Source of the DNA: Hymenobacter yonginensis
GTDB lineage: Bacteria > Bacteroidota > Bacteroidia > Cytophagales > Hymenobacteraceae
Assembly: GCF_027625995.1 (NCBI RefSeq)
Contig: NZ_CP115396.1
Coordinates: 1,054,001-1,118,000 of the forward strand
Direction of reading: 5' to 3'
Length of the DNA stretch: 64,000 nt
Part shown: piece by piece, positions 22,627-31,817 of the stretch
How the letters are laid out: every line of letters starts with the position of its first letter
Numbering within the stretch: position 1 is the stretch's first letter
Program-made: the position numbers and the translations under genes
The notes under the pieces: model-generated
Database searches by the model: none
Told to the model about the DNA's origin: nothing
What the model saw: the letters and a program-made list of their open reading frames with translations, nothing else

Positions 22627-25599
22627 ATGGCAAAAAATACCTACAAGCAAGACGCAACCCATCCCAGCCGGGCTAATGAGCCCCGGCCAACCCGTGCCCC
22701 GCAGCCTCGCTCGGCCGCGCCCGAACCGGCCGCGCCCCGCGAAAACCGCCGGGCCTCGGCCGAGCCAAAGGCGGCCCCCAAGCCGCCGCGTAAGCCCCTG
22801 AAGCTGCCGTCGTTGAACCTGGGCGCCATGTTTGGCTTCCTGCGCGACCGGCGGTTTCAGCTGTTTCTGGGCTTCTTTTTCCTGCTGGCCTCACTCTACC
22901 TGACCTTTGCCTTCTTCTCGTTCCTGTTCACCGGCCACGCCGACCAGAGCGTGGTGGAAGGCCTCGACCATACGCCGGTGAAGGAAGCCGGGCAGCAGTC
23001 GGGCAACTGGCTGGGACTGGTGGGGGCTTTTCTGGCTCAACTGCTGATTTACAAGGGCTTCGGCGTGGCGGCCTTCGCCCTGATTCCGATTGTCTTCTTC
23101 CTGGGCTACAAGATTGTGTTCCGGCGCGCGGGCGTGTCGGTGAGCTACGTGCTGGCGCTGTGCCTGTTCATTATGGGCTGGCTGAGCGTGCTGCTGGGCT
23201 ACGTGGTGCTCACTATGCAGGCCCCCGACGCCGACCCCACCCTGGGCTACCGCCTCGACTTCCTGAGCGGCGGCATCGGCTATGAAGCCGCCGTCTGGCT
23301 CGATAGCCTCATCGGCTGGGGCACGGTGCTGCTGCTGGCCTTCCTGCTGATTTCCTTCGTGGTGTTCTTCTTCAACGTTACGTCCGTGACGCTGCCGCGC
23401 TTTGGGGCAGAAGGGGAGGAGCCGGACCTGGAGCCTGCCGCCGCCGAGCAGTCGGCGCGCCCGGCTATGGCGGCCACGGCACCTTTCGAGGAAGACGAGC
23501 CGGAGCCGGATATGGGCTTCGTGGTGCGCGATACGCGCCCCGTGGTCGTGGCCCCCGCTGCTGCTTTCACCGAGGACGAGCCGGAAGATGAACCTTACAC
23601 CATGCCCGACGCGCCGACCGTAACGACCGGTCCGGTGGCTTCGCCCGCGTTCAGCGTGGCGCCGGCCACCGCTGCTGTTGTTGGCGCCGGTGCCGCCACC
23701 CTGGCCACCGCGGCTGGCACGGCCGTGCCCATGAGCGTAGCGGCGGCCGGTGCCACGGTAAGCGCGGCCAGCGCCGCGGCTTCCATGGCTGCCGGAGGTG
23801 CTACTGCTGCCGCCCCCAAAGGCCCCAGCTTCTCCATCGAAGCGCCCGCCGACCCGGAGCCGCTGGCCGTGGCTCCGTCGCGGGTGCCCACGCCGCTTTC
23901 CCTCTCCGACCTCGTAGACGACGACACGCCGCTGCCCATCACAAACAACGAGCAACGAACAACCAACATCGAAGCACCGGCCCTGCAGATTACTGAGAAG
24001 CCCGGCGAGCTGGACCCCGCCGCCGGCGCCGACATGGCCCGCATTGCCGACGATGACGAGGACATGGACACCATGCCCGCCGTCAACTACGACCCCACGC
24101 TGGACCTCTCGCGCTACCAGTACCCCACGCTGGAGTTGCTCAACGACTACGGCGTGGCCAAGGCGCAGGTAACCAAGGAAGAGCTGGAGGCCAACAAGGA
24201 CCGCATTGTGGAGACGCTGGGCCACTACGGCATCAACATCGCCAGCATCAAGGCCACCATCGGCCCCACGGTCACGCTCTACGAAATCGTGCCCGACGCC
24301 GGGGTGCGCATCTCCAAAATCAAAAGCCTCGAAGACGATATTGCCCTGAGCCTCGCCGCCCTCGGCATCCGGATTATCGCCCCGATTCCGGGCAAGGGTA
24401 CCATCGGTATCGAGGTGCCGAATACCAAGAAGGAGATGGTAAGTATTCGGTCGGTTTTCGCCACCGAGAAGTTCGCCCACACCGAAATGGATTTGCCGAT
24501 TGCCTTCGGCCGCACCATTACCAACGAGGTGTTTGTGGTGGACCTGGCCAAGATGCCCCACTTGTTGATGGCCGGGGCCACCGGCCAGGGTAAATCGGTG
24601 GGTCTGAACGTGATTCTGGCCTCGCTGCTTTACAAGCGTCACCCGGCTCAGCTCAAGTTCGTGCTCGTTGACCCCAAAAAGGTGGAACTGAGCATCTTCA
24701 ACAAGATTGAGCGCCACTTCCTGGCCAAGCTGCCTGACACCGACGAGGCCATCATCACCGACACCAAGAAGGTGGTGAACACGCTCAACTCGCTGTGCAT
24801 GGAAATGGACCGCCGCTACGACCTGCTCAAGGACGCCGGCTGCCGCAACCTCAAGGAGTACAACCGAAAGTTCATCGAGCGCCGCCTCAACCCCAAGAAG
24901 GGCCACCGCTTCATGCCCTTCATCGTGCTGGTGATTGACGAGCTGGCCGACCTGATGATGACCGCCGGCAAGGAGGTGGAAACCCCGATTGCCCGCCTCG
25001 CGCAGCTGGCCCGCGCCATCGGTATTCACCTGATTGTGGCCACCCAGCGCCCCAGCGTCAACGTCATTACCGGCATCATCAAGGCCAACTTCCCCTGCCG
25101 GATTTCCTTCAAGGTGACCAGCAAAATCGACTCGCGCACCATTCTCGACGCCGGTGGCGCCGACCAGCTGGTGGGCCAGGGCGACATGCTGATTTCTCAA
25201 GGCTCCGACATCATCCGGGTGCAGTGCGCGTTCATCGACACGCCCGAAGTGGACCGCCTCTGCGACTACATCGGCGAGCAGCAGGGCTACCCCGACGCCT
25301 ATCTGCTGCCCGAAGTGGTGGGCGAAAGCGGCGGCGGCAGCGGCGACATGGAAGACATGGACCCCTCGCAGCGCGACGCCATGTTCGAGGAAGCGGCCCG
25401 CGTTATCGTCACGCACCAGCAGGGCAGCACCTCGCTGCTGCAGCGCCGCCTGAAGCTCGGCTACAACCGCGCCGGCCGCCTCATCGACCAGCTGGAGCAC
25501 GCCGGCATCGTGGGGCCGTTTGAGGGCAGCAAGGCCCGCGAAGTATTAATTCCGGACGAGTACAGTTTGGAACAGTTGTTGAATACCCTGCCCAAGTAA
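22627..25599 (+). CDS. ftsK: DNA translocase FtsK
   Basis: A 990-residue septal DNA pump that clears chromosomes from the division plane and activates XerCD. A basic, Pro-rich cytoplasmic start leads into four hydrophobic segments (residues about 75-260), an acidic and Ala-rich linker, and the motor. Walker A GATGQGKS is near residue 650, Walker B is VLVIDELADLMM, and the C-terminal winged-helix gamma domain starts at ARVIVTHQQGSTSLLQRRLKLGYNRAG. The linker contains a strange Ala/Gly/Val run (residues about 345-395) and the stretch ITNNEQRTTNIEA, which looks like a translated intergenic repeat word. The start at 22627 is set by the -7 box. lolA follows, as in many bacteria. Confidence 0.96.
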   Translation: MAKNTYKQDATHPSRANEPRPTRAPQPRSAAPEPAAPRENRRASAEPKAAPKPPRKPLKLPSLNLGAMFGFLRDRRFQLFLGFFFLLASLYLTFAFFSFLFTGHADQSVVEGLDHTPVKEAGQQSGNWLGLVGAFLAQLLIYKGFGVAAFALIPIVFFLGYKIVFRRAGVSVSYVLALCLFIMGWLSVLLGYVVLTMQAPDADPTLGYRLDFLSGGIGYEAAVWLDSLIGWGTVLLLAFLLISFVVFFFNVTSVTLPRFGAEGEEPDLEPAAAEQSARPAMAATAPFEEDEPEPDMGFVVRDTRPVVVAPAAAFTEDEPEDEPYTMPDAPTVTTGPVASPAFSVAPATAAVVGAGAATLATAAGTAVPMSVAAAGATVSAASAAASMAAGGATAAAPKGPSFSIEAPADPEPLAVAPSRVPTPLSLSDLVDDDTPLPITNNEQRTTNIEAPALQITEKPGELDPAAGADMARIADDDEDMDTMPAVNYDPTLDLSRYQYPTLELLNDYGVAKAQVTKEELEANKDRIVETLGHYGINIASIKATIGPTVTLYEIVPDAGVRISKIKSLEDDIALSLAALGIRIIAPIPGKGTIGIEVPNTKKEMVSIRSVFATEKFAHTEMDLPIAFGRTITNEVFVVDLAKMPHLLMAGATGQGKSVGLNVILASLLYKRHPAQLKFVLVDPKKVELSIFNKIERHFLAKLPDTDEAIITDTKKVVNTLNSLCMEMDRRYDLLKDAGCRNLKEYNRKFIERRLNPKKGHRFMPFIVLVIDELADLMMTAGKEVETPIARLAQLARAIGIHLIVATQRPSVNVITGIIKANFPCRISFKVTSKIDSRTILDAGGADQLVGQGDMLISQGSDIIRVQCAFIDTPEVDRLCDYIGEQQGYPDAYLLPEVVGESGGGSGDMEDMDPSQRDAMFEEAARVIVTHQQGSTSLLQRRLKLGYNRAGRLIDQLEHAGIVGPFEGSKAREVLIPDEYSLEQLLNTLPK
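23939..23975 (+). repeat. AACAACGAACAAC-type word inside ftsK
   Basis: The coding strand reads ACAAACAACGAGCAACGAAC and continues in the same style, encoding TNNEQRTTN. This low-GC, word-like tract stands out from the GC-rich linker around it and resembles simple intergenic repeats seen in Bacteroidota. No second copy is present in this window. Confidence 0.5.
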
Positions 25600-25720
25600 G
25601 CGCCAGCAGCTGTTTCCAGCCACGCCAGGGAGGTTTTACCACTTCTTTTGGTTTAGAAGTAAACAAACTGGCCTGCTACACGTCTCTGTACTCAACCTAC
25701 CGAATCACCACCTTTTTGCA

Positions 25721-26365
25721 ATGAAAAAATACCTCGCCCTGCTTGCTCTTTCCGTGTCGCTCTCGTCGGCTGCTTCTGCGCAGCAGGACCCCAAAGCCGG
25801 CAAGATTCTCGACCAGATGAGCGCCAAGTATCAGGCCATGAAAGCTTTCCGGGCTAACTTCACCCAGACGCTGGAAAACGACGCCACAAAGGTGAAGGAA
25901 AACCTGAGCGGCGACATTCTGGTGAGCGGCCAGAAGTTCCGGCTGAAAATCAGCGGCCAGGAGGTCATCAACAACGGCCAGACAGTCTGGACATACATGA
26001 AGTCGGAAAACGAGGTGAACATCTCGGACTTCGAGGCCGACGAACAGGAAATCTCGCCTTCGCAGATCTACACGCTCTATAAGAAAGGCTACAAGTACTC
26101 CTACGTGCAGGAAGCCAAGGAAAACGGTGAGGCCGTGGACGTGATTGAGCTGTCGCCGGAAGACCGCAGCAACCCCGTGTTCAAGGTGCGTCTGAAGGTG
26201 AGCAAGGTAGACAAGTCGGTGAAGAGCTGGCAGATGTTCAAGAAGAACGGCAACCGCTATACCTTCAAGATCAACAAGTTTACCCCGAACGTGCCCGTGG
26301 ATGCCACCACGTTCAACTTCGACAAGTCGAAATACAAAGGCGTGAAGGTTATCGACCTGCGCTAA
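25721..26365 (+). CDS. lolA: LolA-like outer-membrane lipoprotein carrier
   Basis: A 214-residue periplasmic protein with a signal peptide (MKKYLALLALSVSLSSAASAQ). The mature part begins with the LolA pattern ILDQMSAKYQAMKAFRANFTQTLEN and continues with strands such as GDILVSGQKFRLKISGQEVINNGQTVWTYMKSENEV. LolA carries lipoproteins from the inner to the outer membrane. It follows ftsK by 121 bases, the same gene order as in Escherichia coli and many Bacteroidota. A very strong hairpin terminator follows the stop codon. Confidence 0.92.
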   Translation: MKKYLALLALSVSLSSAASAQQDPKAGKILDQMSAKYQAMKAFRANFTQTLENDATKVKENLSGDILVSGQKFRLKISGQEVINNGQTVWTYMKSENEVNISDFEADEQEISPSQIYTLYKKGYKYSYVQEAKENGEAVDVIELSPEDRSNPVFKVRLKVSKVDKSVKSWQMFKKNGNRYTFKINKFTPNVPVDATTFNFDKSKYKGVKVIDLR

Positions 26366-26373
26366 TTGCTTCT

Positions 26374-26427
26374 GCCAAACGAAACCGGCCCGCTTCCCTA
26401 CAGGAGGCGGGCCGGTTTCGTTTGGGG
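26374..26427 (+). terminator. Strong terminator after lolA
   Basis: CAAACGAAACCGGCCCGC pairs with GCGGGCCGGTTTCGTTTG (an 18-base perfect stem around a loop of about ten bases). It separates lolA from the DUF2851 gene. Confidence 0.85.
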
Positions 26428-26509
26428 AGACACGCCGCCGTGCAGCGCAGGCTGCCCAAAGCGTGCGGTTTCCCAGTATCTTGCCCGTCCGTACTTTATG
26501 GGTGGCGCT

Positions 26510-27814
26510 ATGCAAGAAGATTTCCTCCACTACGTCTGGCAGCATCAGTATTTCGATAAAACCGATTTGTGCACCACCGATGAGCAGCCGATAACCGTGC
26601 TGCGCCCCGGCATGCGCAACCCCGACGCCGGCCCCGACTTCCTGAACGCCCGCTTGCAGCTGGGCGAAGTGGAGTGGAACGGCGCGGTGGAAATCCATCT
26701 GCGCGCCTCCGACTGGCACCGCCACCAGCACCAGCACGACCCCAAATACGACCAAGTGGTGCTGCACGTGGTGTACGAAGCTGATCAGGCCGTGCAGCGC
26801 CTCGACGGCAGCGAAGTACCCGCGCTGGCGCTGGCCCCGCGCGTGGCGTCCACGCTACTGACCACCTACGAGAAGCTGCTAGCCACGGCCGAGGCTCCCG
26901 ATGCGCTGCCGTGCGCGCCACTGCTGAGCACGGTGCCGGCCGTAACGCGCATGAGCATGGTGGAACGGGCATTGCTGGAGCGGGTGGAGCAGAAAGCCCA
27001 AGTGGTGGAAGAGCTGCATCAGCGGCTGGGGCAGGACTGGGAGGCCACCGCCTACCACACGCTGGCGGCGGCTTTCGGCTTTCAGAAAAACAGTGAGCCG
27101 CTGGCCCGCTTGGCCAAGGCCCTGCCGCTAAGTATCGTGCGCCGCCACCGCCACGATGCGCGGCAGCTAGAGGCCCTGCTGTTCGGGCAGGCCGGCTTCC
27201 TGGCTGAAACTGACGCCACCCGCCACGATGCCTATCTGGCCGGGCTGCGGCAGGAGTTTGCGTTTCTGCAGCACAAGTACAGCCTGCACGGCACGGCGCT
27301 GGAGGCGCATGAGTGGAACTTCCTGCGGCTGCGGCCAGCCAATTTCGCGCCGGTGCGGCTGGCCCAGCTGGCCGCCGTGCTGCACTCCCGCCCCGCGCTG
27401 TTCGACGCCCTACTCACGGCCGCCGACGTCCGTACCCTCACCCAGTTCTTCCAGGCCCCGACCACCGACTACTGGCGGCAGCACTTCCGGCCCGGCGTGC
27501 CCGGCAAGGTGCCGGCGCTGGGCAAAAGCAGCGTGCAGGTGCTGATAACCAATGTAGTGGTGCCGCTGCGGGTGGCCTATGCCCGGCACGTAGGCCAGCC
27601 GGAGCTGGTGGAAAGCGCCGTGGCGCTGCTCAGCGAGCTGCCCGCCGAGCACAACCACATTACCGACGCCTACGCAACCCAGGGCTTCGGCCACCGCAGC
27701 GCCGCCGACTCGCAGGGGCTGCTGGCGCTGCACCGCGGCTACTGCACGCCGCGTTGCTGCCTGCACTGCGCCATCGGCAGCCGGATTTTGCAACGAACCC
27801 CGGCTGTTTCGTGA
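26510..27814 (+). CDS. DUF2851 family protein
   Basis: A soluble protein of about 434 residues starting MQEDFLHYVWQHQYF. The N-terminal half carries the DUF2851 signature: ITVLRPGMRNPDAGPDFLNARL, WNGAVEIHLRASDWHRHQHQHDPKYDQVVLHVVYE. The conserved acidic and His residues in NPDAGPDF and EIHL...DWHRH suggest a metal-dependent nuclease-like or hydrolase centre, but no activity is established. A shorter upstream Met at 26498 (MGGAMQEDF) is a possible start. The TGA stop overlaps the GTG start of the next gene (GTGA), so the two are translationally coupled. The C-terminus contains CTPRCCLHCAIG, a possible metal-binding Cys cluster. Confidence 0.85.
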   Translation: MQEDFLHYVWQHQYFDKTDLCTTDEQPITVLRPGMRNPDAGPDFLNARLQLGEVEWNGAVEIHLRASDWHRHQHQHDPKYDQVVLHVVYEADQAVQRLDGSEVPALALAPRVASTLLTTYEKLLATAEAPDALPCAPLLSTVPAVTRMSMVERALLERVEQKAQVVEELHQRLGQDWEATAYHTLAAAFGFQKNSEPLARLAKALPLSIVRRHRHDARQLEALLFGQAGFLAETDATRHDAYLAGLRQEFAFLQHKYSLHGTALEAHEWNFLRLRPANFAPVRLAQLAAVLHSRPALFDALLTAADVRTLTQFFQAPTTDYWRQHFRPGVPGKVPALGKSSVQVLITNVVVPLRVAYARHVGQPELVESAVALLSELPAEHNHITDAYATQGFGHRSAADSQGLLALHRGYCTPRCCLHCAIGSRILQRTPAVS

Positions 27815-29076
27815 AGCTGCTGCTGGCTCTTGTGCTCAATGCGGGTCTGCTGCTGCTGCTGTGGCGCTGGCTGCGGCCCCGGCTCACGGAGGCCGGGCTA
27901 GGCCGCTGGCTGCTGCCGCTGCTGGGCCTAAAGCTGCTGGCCTGGGCGGCGGCCAGCTGGCGCCCTAGCGCCGACTCCGGACACATGCAGCTTTTCGGCA
28001 ACGCCCTTAGCCGGCAGCTCTGGGAAAGCCCGGTGGCTTGGCTGCACACGGCGCTCGGCAACGAGTTTCATTTCCACGACTGGCACGTCGTCTTTCACGG
28101 CTTCTCCAACACGTTCTTCATGTATAAGGTCGTGTCGATGCTGAACCTGGGGGCGGTGGGCAGCCTGTGGGTTTCGGGGTTGTATGCCAGTCTGTTCTGC
28201 TTTGTGGCGGGCTGGGAGCTGGCCCGCACCGTGCGCCGCCTGTTCCCGGACACGCCCACCGGGGCGGTGCTGGTGGGCTTTCTGCTGTGGCCCAGCGTGC
28301 TGTTTTGGACGGCGGGCCTCACCAAGGAAAGCGTGCTGGTAGGCAGCGGTGCCGCCGTGGTGGCGCTGGTGCTGCAGTGGCTGTATGGCTCGGAAAAGCT
28401 GCGCCTGTGGCAATGGCTGGCGCTGCTGGCGCTGGCGGCGCTGCACTTCGAGGCCCGGTTCTTTTTTGCGGGGCTGCTGCTGGCGGCGCTGGCCGGGCTG
28501 GCCGCCATCCGGACGGGGCAGTGGCTGGGCGGACTGCGCCGCCGCTGGGGGCAGGTACTGCTGCTGGGGCTGCTGCTGGCGGGCGGCGTGTTTGTAGTGG
28601 GGCAGGTAAGCCCGGTGTTCACCATGAACCGCTTCACTAGCCGCCTGCTCACCAACTACCGCGAGCTATATGCCAAGTCCGCCGGCCGGCCGCGCATCGA
28701 GTACCCAGATCTGCGGCCCACCGGCGAAAATGTGCTGGCGCACACGCCCGCGGCTATCGGGGCGGCGCTGGCGCGGCCCTGGCCCTGGGAAGGTGGCGGC
28801 GCGCTCTACGTGGTGGCGGGGCTTGAAAACCTGGCGCTGCTGGCGGTGCTGCTGTGGTCAGTGGTGCAGACCTTGCGGGGGAGGCCGGGCCGGCTGCCAT
28901 TTGCGTTGGTGCTGGTGCTGCTGCTGTACTGTGTGTTGCTGGCCGCGCTACTGGGGCTCAGCAGCCCCAACCTGGGCACCCTGAGCCGCTACCGGGCGGC
29001 GCTGCTGCCCTATCTGGTGTGGCTGGCGCTGCAGCACGAGGGCGCCGCGCGCTGGCTGCGCCGCCTAGTAATGTAG
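27811..29076 (+). CDS. Polytopic membrane protein, unknown function
   Basis: A 421-residue protein with about ten hydrophobic segments, starting at a GTG that overlaps the DUF2851 stop codon. A soluble loop after the second segment contains SADSGHMQLFGNALSRQL and FHDWHVVFHGFSNTFFMYKVVSMLN. LWPSVLFWTAGLTKESVLV in the middle resembles a motif seen in EpsG/Wzy-like polysaccharide membrane proteins. Role in polysaccharide synthesis is therefore possible but unproven. The coupling to DUF2851 suggests related jobs. No better start exists: the frame upstream only shadows DUF2851. Confidence 0.72.
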   Translation: MKLLLALVLNAGLLLLLWRWLRPRLTEAGLGRWLLPLLGLKLLAWAAASWRPSADSGHMQLFGNALSRQLWESPVAWLHTALGNEFHFHDWHVVFHGFSNTFFMYKVVSMLNLGAVGSLWVSGLYASLFCFVAGWELARTVRRLFPDTPTGAVLVGFLLWPSVLFWTAGLTKESVLVGSGAAVVALVLQWLYGSEKLRLWQWLALLALAALHFEARFFFAGLLLAALAGLAAIRTGQWLGGLRRRWGQVLLLGLLLAGGVFVVGQVSPVFTMNRFTSRLLTNYRELYAKSAGRPRIEYPDLRPTGENVLAHTPAAIGAALARPWPWEGGGALYVVAGLENLALLAVLLWSVVQTLRGRPGRLPFALVLVLLLYCVLLAALLGLSSPNLGTLSRYRAALLPYLVWLALQHEGAARWLRRLVM

Positions 29077-29129
29077 CGGCCCTGCCGGAAAAGCCGGCGG
29101 CCTCTGCTTCGTGGCAGCGAACGAATCCG

Positions 29130-29137
29130 TAAATTTG
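29130..29137 (+). promoter_or_regulatory. -7 promoter box of the NeuD-like gene
   Basis: TAAATTTG matches TAnnTTTG, 45 bases before the ATG at 29183. It favours this start over an in-frame start at 29111. Confidence 0.6.
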
Positions 29138-29182
29138 CGGTTTGGAACTCTGCCGGCCTACCTAGGCCGCATTTCGCTTCGC

Positions 29183-29815
29183 ATGGAAAATCCTGTAATC
29201 ATACTTGGTGCCCAAACGGTGGGCATCACCGCTCTCGACGCTTTTCTCTCCAATGAGGTGGTGGTCTACTGCCTCCTCGACGACGATACCGCGCTGCAAA
29301 ACACCGAGCTGCTCGACGTGCCCGTGATGGGCAACACCGACGACAAAGAGCTGCTGAAGCTGCTGGGCAAGAAGTGCGAGGTCTTCGTGGCTACTGAAGA
29401 CACCGCCAGCCGCCGCAGCCTCACCAGCATGCTCCACGATGAATACCAGGCCGTGCCGGTCAATGCCATTCACCAGCGCGCCAGCGTGTCGCCGCACGCC
29501 TGGCTGGGCCACGGCAACCTCGTGGGAGCCAATGCCGTGGTATCCGGCACCGCCAAAGTGGGCAACGGCTGCCTGATCGGGCCCAACGCCGTGCTCGATG
29601 CCCGCGCCGACCTCGGCGACTACGCCCAGTTGGGGGCCGGCGCCATCCTCAACGCTGACGTGGTGGTAGGGGAGCAGGCATTCATCGGGGCCGGTGCCAT
29701 CATCGTGGCCGGCGTCAAGATCGGCAACAAGGCCCGCGTAGGAGCCGGTTCGGTGGTAGTGGCCGACGTGCCCGCCAACCAGACAGTGTTCGGCAACCCT
29801 GCTGCCAAGGTTTAA
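29183..29815 (+). CDS. NeuD-like sugar O-acetyltransferase
   Basis: A 210-residue protein of the NeuD/PglD type. The N-terminal half is a Rossmann-like sugar-nucleotide domain (VIILGAQTVGITALDAFLSNE), and the C-terminal half is a left-handed beta-helix made of hexapeptide repeats (LVGANAVVSGTAKVGNGCLIGPNAV... VFGNPAAKV). Such enzymes acetylate amino sugars during capsule or glycan synthesis. No other sugar-biosynthesis gene is next to it. The stop codon TAA is part of the repeat arm that follows. The N-terminal glycine loop is GAQTVG rather than GAGGHG, so nucleotide-sugar binding could differ from the model enzymes. Confidence 0.82.
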   Translation: MENPVIILGAQTVGITALDAFLSNEVVVYCLLDDDTALQNTELLDVPVMGNTDDKELLKLLGKKCEVFVATEDTASRRSLTSMLHDEYQAVPVNAIHQRASVSPHAWLGHGNLVGANAVVSGTAKVGNGCLIGPNAVLDARADLGDYAQLGAGAILNADVVVGEQAFIGAGAIIVAGVKIGNKARVGAGSVVVADVPANQTVFGNPAAKV

Positions 29816-29919
29816 TTAGTAGTTAGTAATTGAGAATTGATGATTTGCTGGTTCAACGTGCAACGCATAACCAGTAGACTTTTACAATTCTTAATTGCTA
29901 ATTCTTAATTACTAATTCG
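29813..29919. repeat. Inverted-repeat element, TTAATTAGTAATT family
   Basis: AT-rich arms TTAATTAGTAGTTAGTAATT and CTAATTCTTAATTACTAATT run from the stop codon of the NeuD-like gene to five bases before the trhO start. A sister element lies at 51521-51631. Confidence 0.8.
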
Positions 29920-29923
29920 AAAA

Positions 29924-30877
29924 ATGGACTACCACGTTCTGCTCTATTACTGCTACACGCCGATTGCCGATCCGGAACAGTTCCGCGAGGAGCACCACCG
30001 GCTGTGTTTGCGCCTGAACCTGCGGGGCCGCATCATTGTGGCGCCTGAGGGCCTTAACGGCACCGTGTCGGGCACCGTAGCTGACTGCGCCGAGTATATG
30101 CGGGAGGTGAAGGCCGACCCGCGTTTTGCGGCGCTGGAATTCAAGATCGAAGACGCGCCGGCTCACACGTTCCAGAAGCTGCACGTGCGCGTGAAGCCCG
30201 AAATCGTGCACGTCGGGCTGCCTCACATCAAGCCTTACGAGCGCACTGGCATCCACCTGTCGCCCCAAGAGTTCAAGGCTCTGAAAGACCAGGACGACGT
30301 GGTGGTGCTGGATGTGCGCTCCGATTATGAGCACGAGCTGGGCCGCTTCAAAAACGCCGTGACGCTCGACATCGAGAACTTCCGCGAGTTCCCGGACAAG
30401 GTGGCCGAACTGGAGCAGTATAAGGGCAAGAAGGTGCTGACCTACTGCACCGGCGGCATCAAGTGCGAAAAAGCCTCAGCCTTTCTGCTGGAGCAAGGTT
30501 TCGAGGACGTGTATCAGCTGCACGGCGGCATCATCAAGTACGGCCTGGAGGCCGGCGGTGAGGATTTCGACGGCAAATGCTACGTGTTCGATGGCCGCGT
30601 GGCCGTAGACGTGAACAGCGTCAACCCTACCGTTATCAGCCAGTGCCACCACTGCCACACGCCCTCCGACCGGATGGTGAACTGCGCTAATCCGACCTGC
30701 AACGCCCACGTGCCGCTCTGCGAAGCCTGCGGCCAGCAGCTGGAAGGCGCCTGCTCGGTGGCCTGCCAGGAGCACCCCGCCAAGCGCCCCTACGATGGCA
30801 CCGGTACCTACCCCAAAATCAGCAACCACTACCGCCCCGAGCAGGGCCTGATTTCGTATCGGGCTCCGGTTAAGTAG
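29924..30877 (+). CDS. trhO: tRNA uridine 5-oxyacetic/5-hydroxy hydroxylase TrhO
   Basis: A 317-residue rhodanese-domain protein of the YceA/TrhO family, which hydroxylates uridine 34 of tRNAs in an oxygen-dependent way. The N-terminal acylphosphatase-like part contains LNLRGRIIVAPEGLNGTVSGT. The rhodanese domain has VVLDVRSDYEHELGRFKNAVTLDI and the active-site loop YCTGGIKCEKAS with Cys near residue 175. The C-terminal part has several CxxC pairs (CHHCHTP, CNAHVPLCEAC), typical for this family. Length and order match the family fully. The start directly follows the repeat arm. Confidence 0.93.
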   Translation: MDYHVLLYYCYTPIADPEQFREEHHRLCLRLNLRGRIIVAPEGLNGTVSGTVADCAEYMREVKADPRFAALEFKIEDAPAHTFQKLHVRVKPEIVHVGLPHIKPYERTGIHLSPQEFKALKDQDDVVVLDVRSDYEHELGRFKNAVTLDIENFREFPDKVAELEQYKGKKVLTYCTGGIKCEKASAFLLEQGFEDVYQLHGGIIKYGLEAGGEDFDGKCYVFDGRVAVDVNSVNPTVISQCHHCHTPSDRMVNCANPTCNAHVPLCEACGQQLEGACSVACQEHPAKRPYDGTGTYPKISNHYRPEQGLISYRAPVK

Positions 30878-30944
30878 CCTAGATCATCATGCCGAGCATG
30901 ACGGTCTGGATTTTTACAACTTTCTCTCGCTAACTCTCCCACCC

Positions 30945-31817
30945 ATGCCCATTCCTGATTCCGAGCTGATTTTCAATAAAGACGGCAGCATTTACCATCT
31001 CAACCTGCAGCCCGACCACATTGCCGACACCATCATTACGGTGGGCGACCCGGAGCGGGTGCCGATGGTCAGCCAGCACTTCGACTCGATTGAGACAATC
31101 ATCAGCAAGCGCGAGTTTGTAACCCACGTGGGCTACTACAAGGGCAAGCGGCTGGCCGTCATCAGCACCGGCATGGGCACCGACAACATCGACATCCTGC
31201 TCAACGAGCTGGATGCGCTGGTGAATATCGACTTCGTGACCCGGGAACCGCGGCCGCTGGAGGAGCGCATTGCGCTGCGCATCGTGCGCGTGGGCACCAG
31301 CGGCGCCCTGCAGGCCGACATTCCGATTGGCTCGCACCTGGTTTCGGAGCACGCCGTGGGCCTCGACTCGCTGATGCAGTTCTACCCATTGGTGGAAACC
31401 GGGCTGGAAGTGGCCATCGGCGCTGGCGTGCAGCAGGCCCTGGGCCTCGACTACCGCCCGTACTGCGTGCGCGGCAACGACCTGCTACGCGAGCAGCTGG
31501 GCGCCGGTATGGTGGTCGGCAACACGCTCACCTGCCCCGGCTTCTACGGCCCGCAAGGCCGTGTGCTGCGCCTCGATCTGCGTATTCCCAACCTGATTGA
31601 GCAGTTCCAGAACTTCCGCCACGAAAGCGCCGAAGGCGAGTTCCGCCTCACGAACTTCGAGATGGAAACAGCCGGCTACTACGCTTTGGGCCGCCTGCTG
31701 GGCCACGAAGTGGTGTCGCTGAACGCTATTGTGGCCAACCGCGCCACCGGCGAGTTTGCCACCAACTCCGAGCAGGTTATCGGCGATCTGATCCAGAAAA
31801 CCCTGGACCGACTGTAA
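30945..31817 (+). CDS. Nucleoside phosphorylase (uridine phosphorylase-like)
   Basis: A 290-residue enzyme of the PNP/UDP superfamily that cleaves nucleosides with phosphate. Motifs are TIITVGDPERVPMVSQHFD near the N-terminus, VISTGMGTDNIDILLNEL, IVRVGTSGALQADIP with the phosphate- and base-contacting region, and FEMETAGYYALGRLLGH, where Met-Glu binds ribose. Uridine is the likely substrate by family, but base choice cannot be settled from sequence alone. It is cytoplasmic and part of nucleoside salvage. Its TAA stop codon is the first three bases of the repeat element that follows. Confidence 0.87.
   Translation: MPIPDSELIFNKDGSIYHLNLQPDHIADTIITVGDPERVPMVSQHFDSIETIISKREFVTHVGYYKGKRLAVISTGMGTDNIDILLNELDALVNIDFVTREPRPLEERIALRIVRVGTSGALQADIPIGSHLVSEHAVGLDSLMQFYPLVETGLEVAIGAGVQQALGLDYRPYCVRGNDLLREQLGAGMVVGNTLTCPGFYGPQGRVLRLDLRIPNLIEQFQNFRHESAEGEFRLTNFEMETAGYYALGRLLGHEVVSLNAIVANRATGEFATNSEQVIGDLIQKTLDRL

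Noticed and set aside
22891-25500. Very long open frame antisense to ftsK (869 codons)
   Set aside because: Its reverse complement is the well-supported ftsK; long antisense frames are expected in GC-rich genes with biased third positions, and the translation is low-complexity His/Gly/Val text.
30889-30920. Short ATGCCGAGCATGACGG motif after trhO
   Set aside because: It looks like a single arm of the ATTCCGAG family but has no inverted partner in the gap, so it is not listed as an element.
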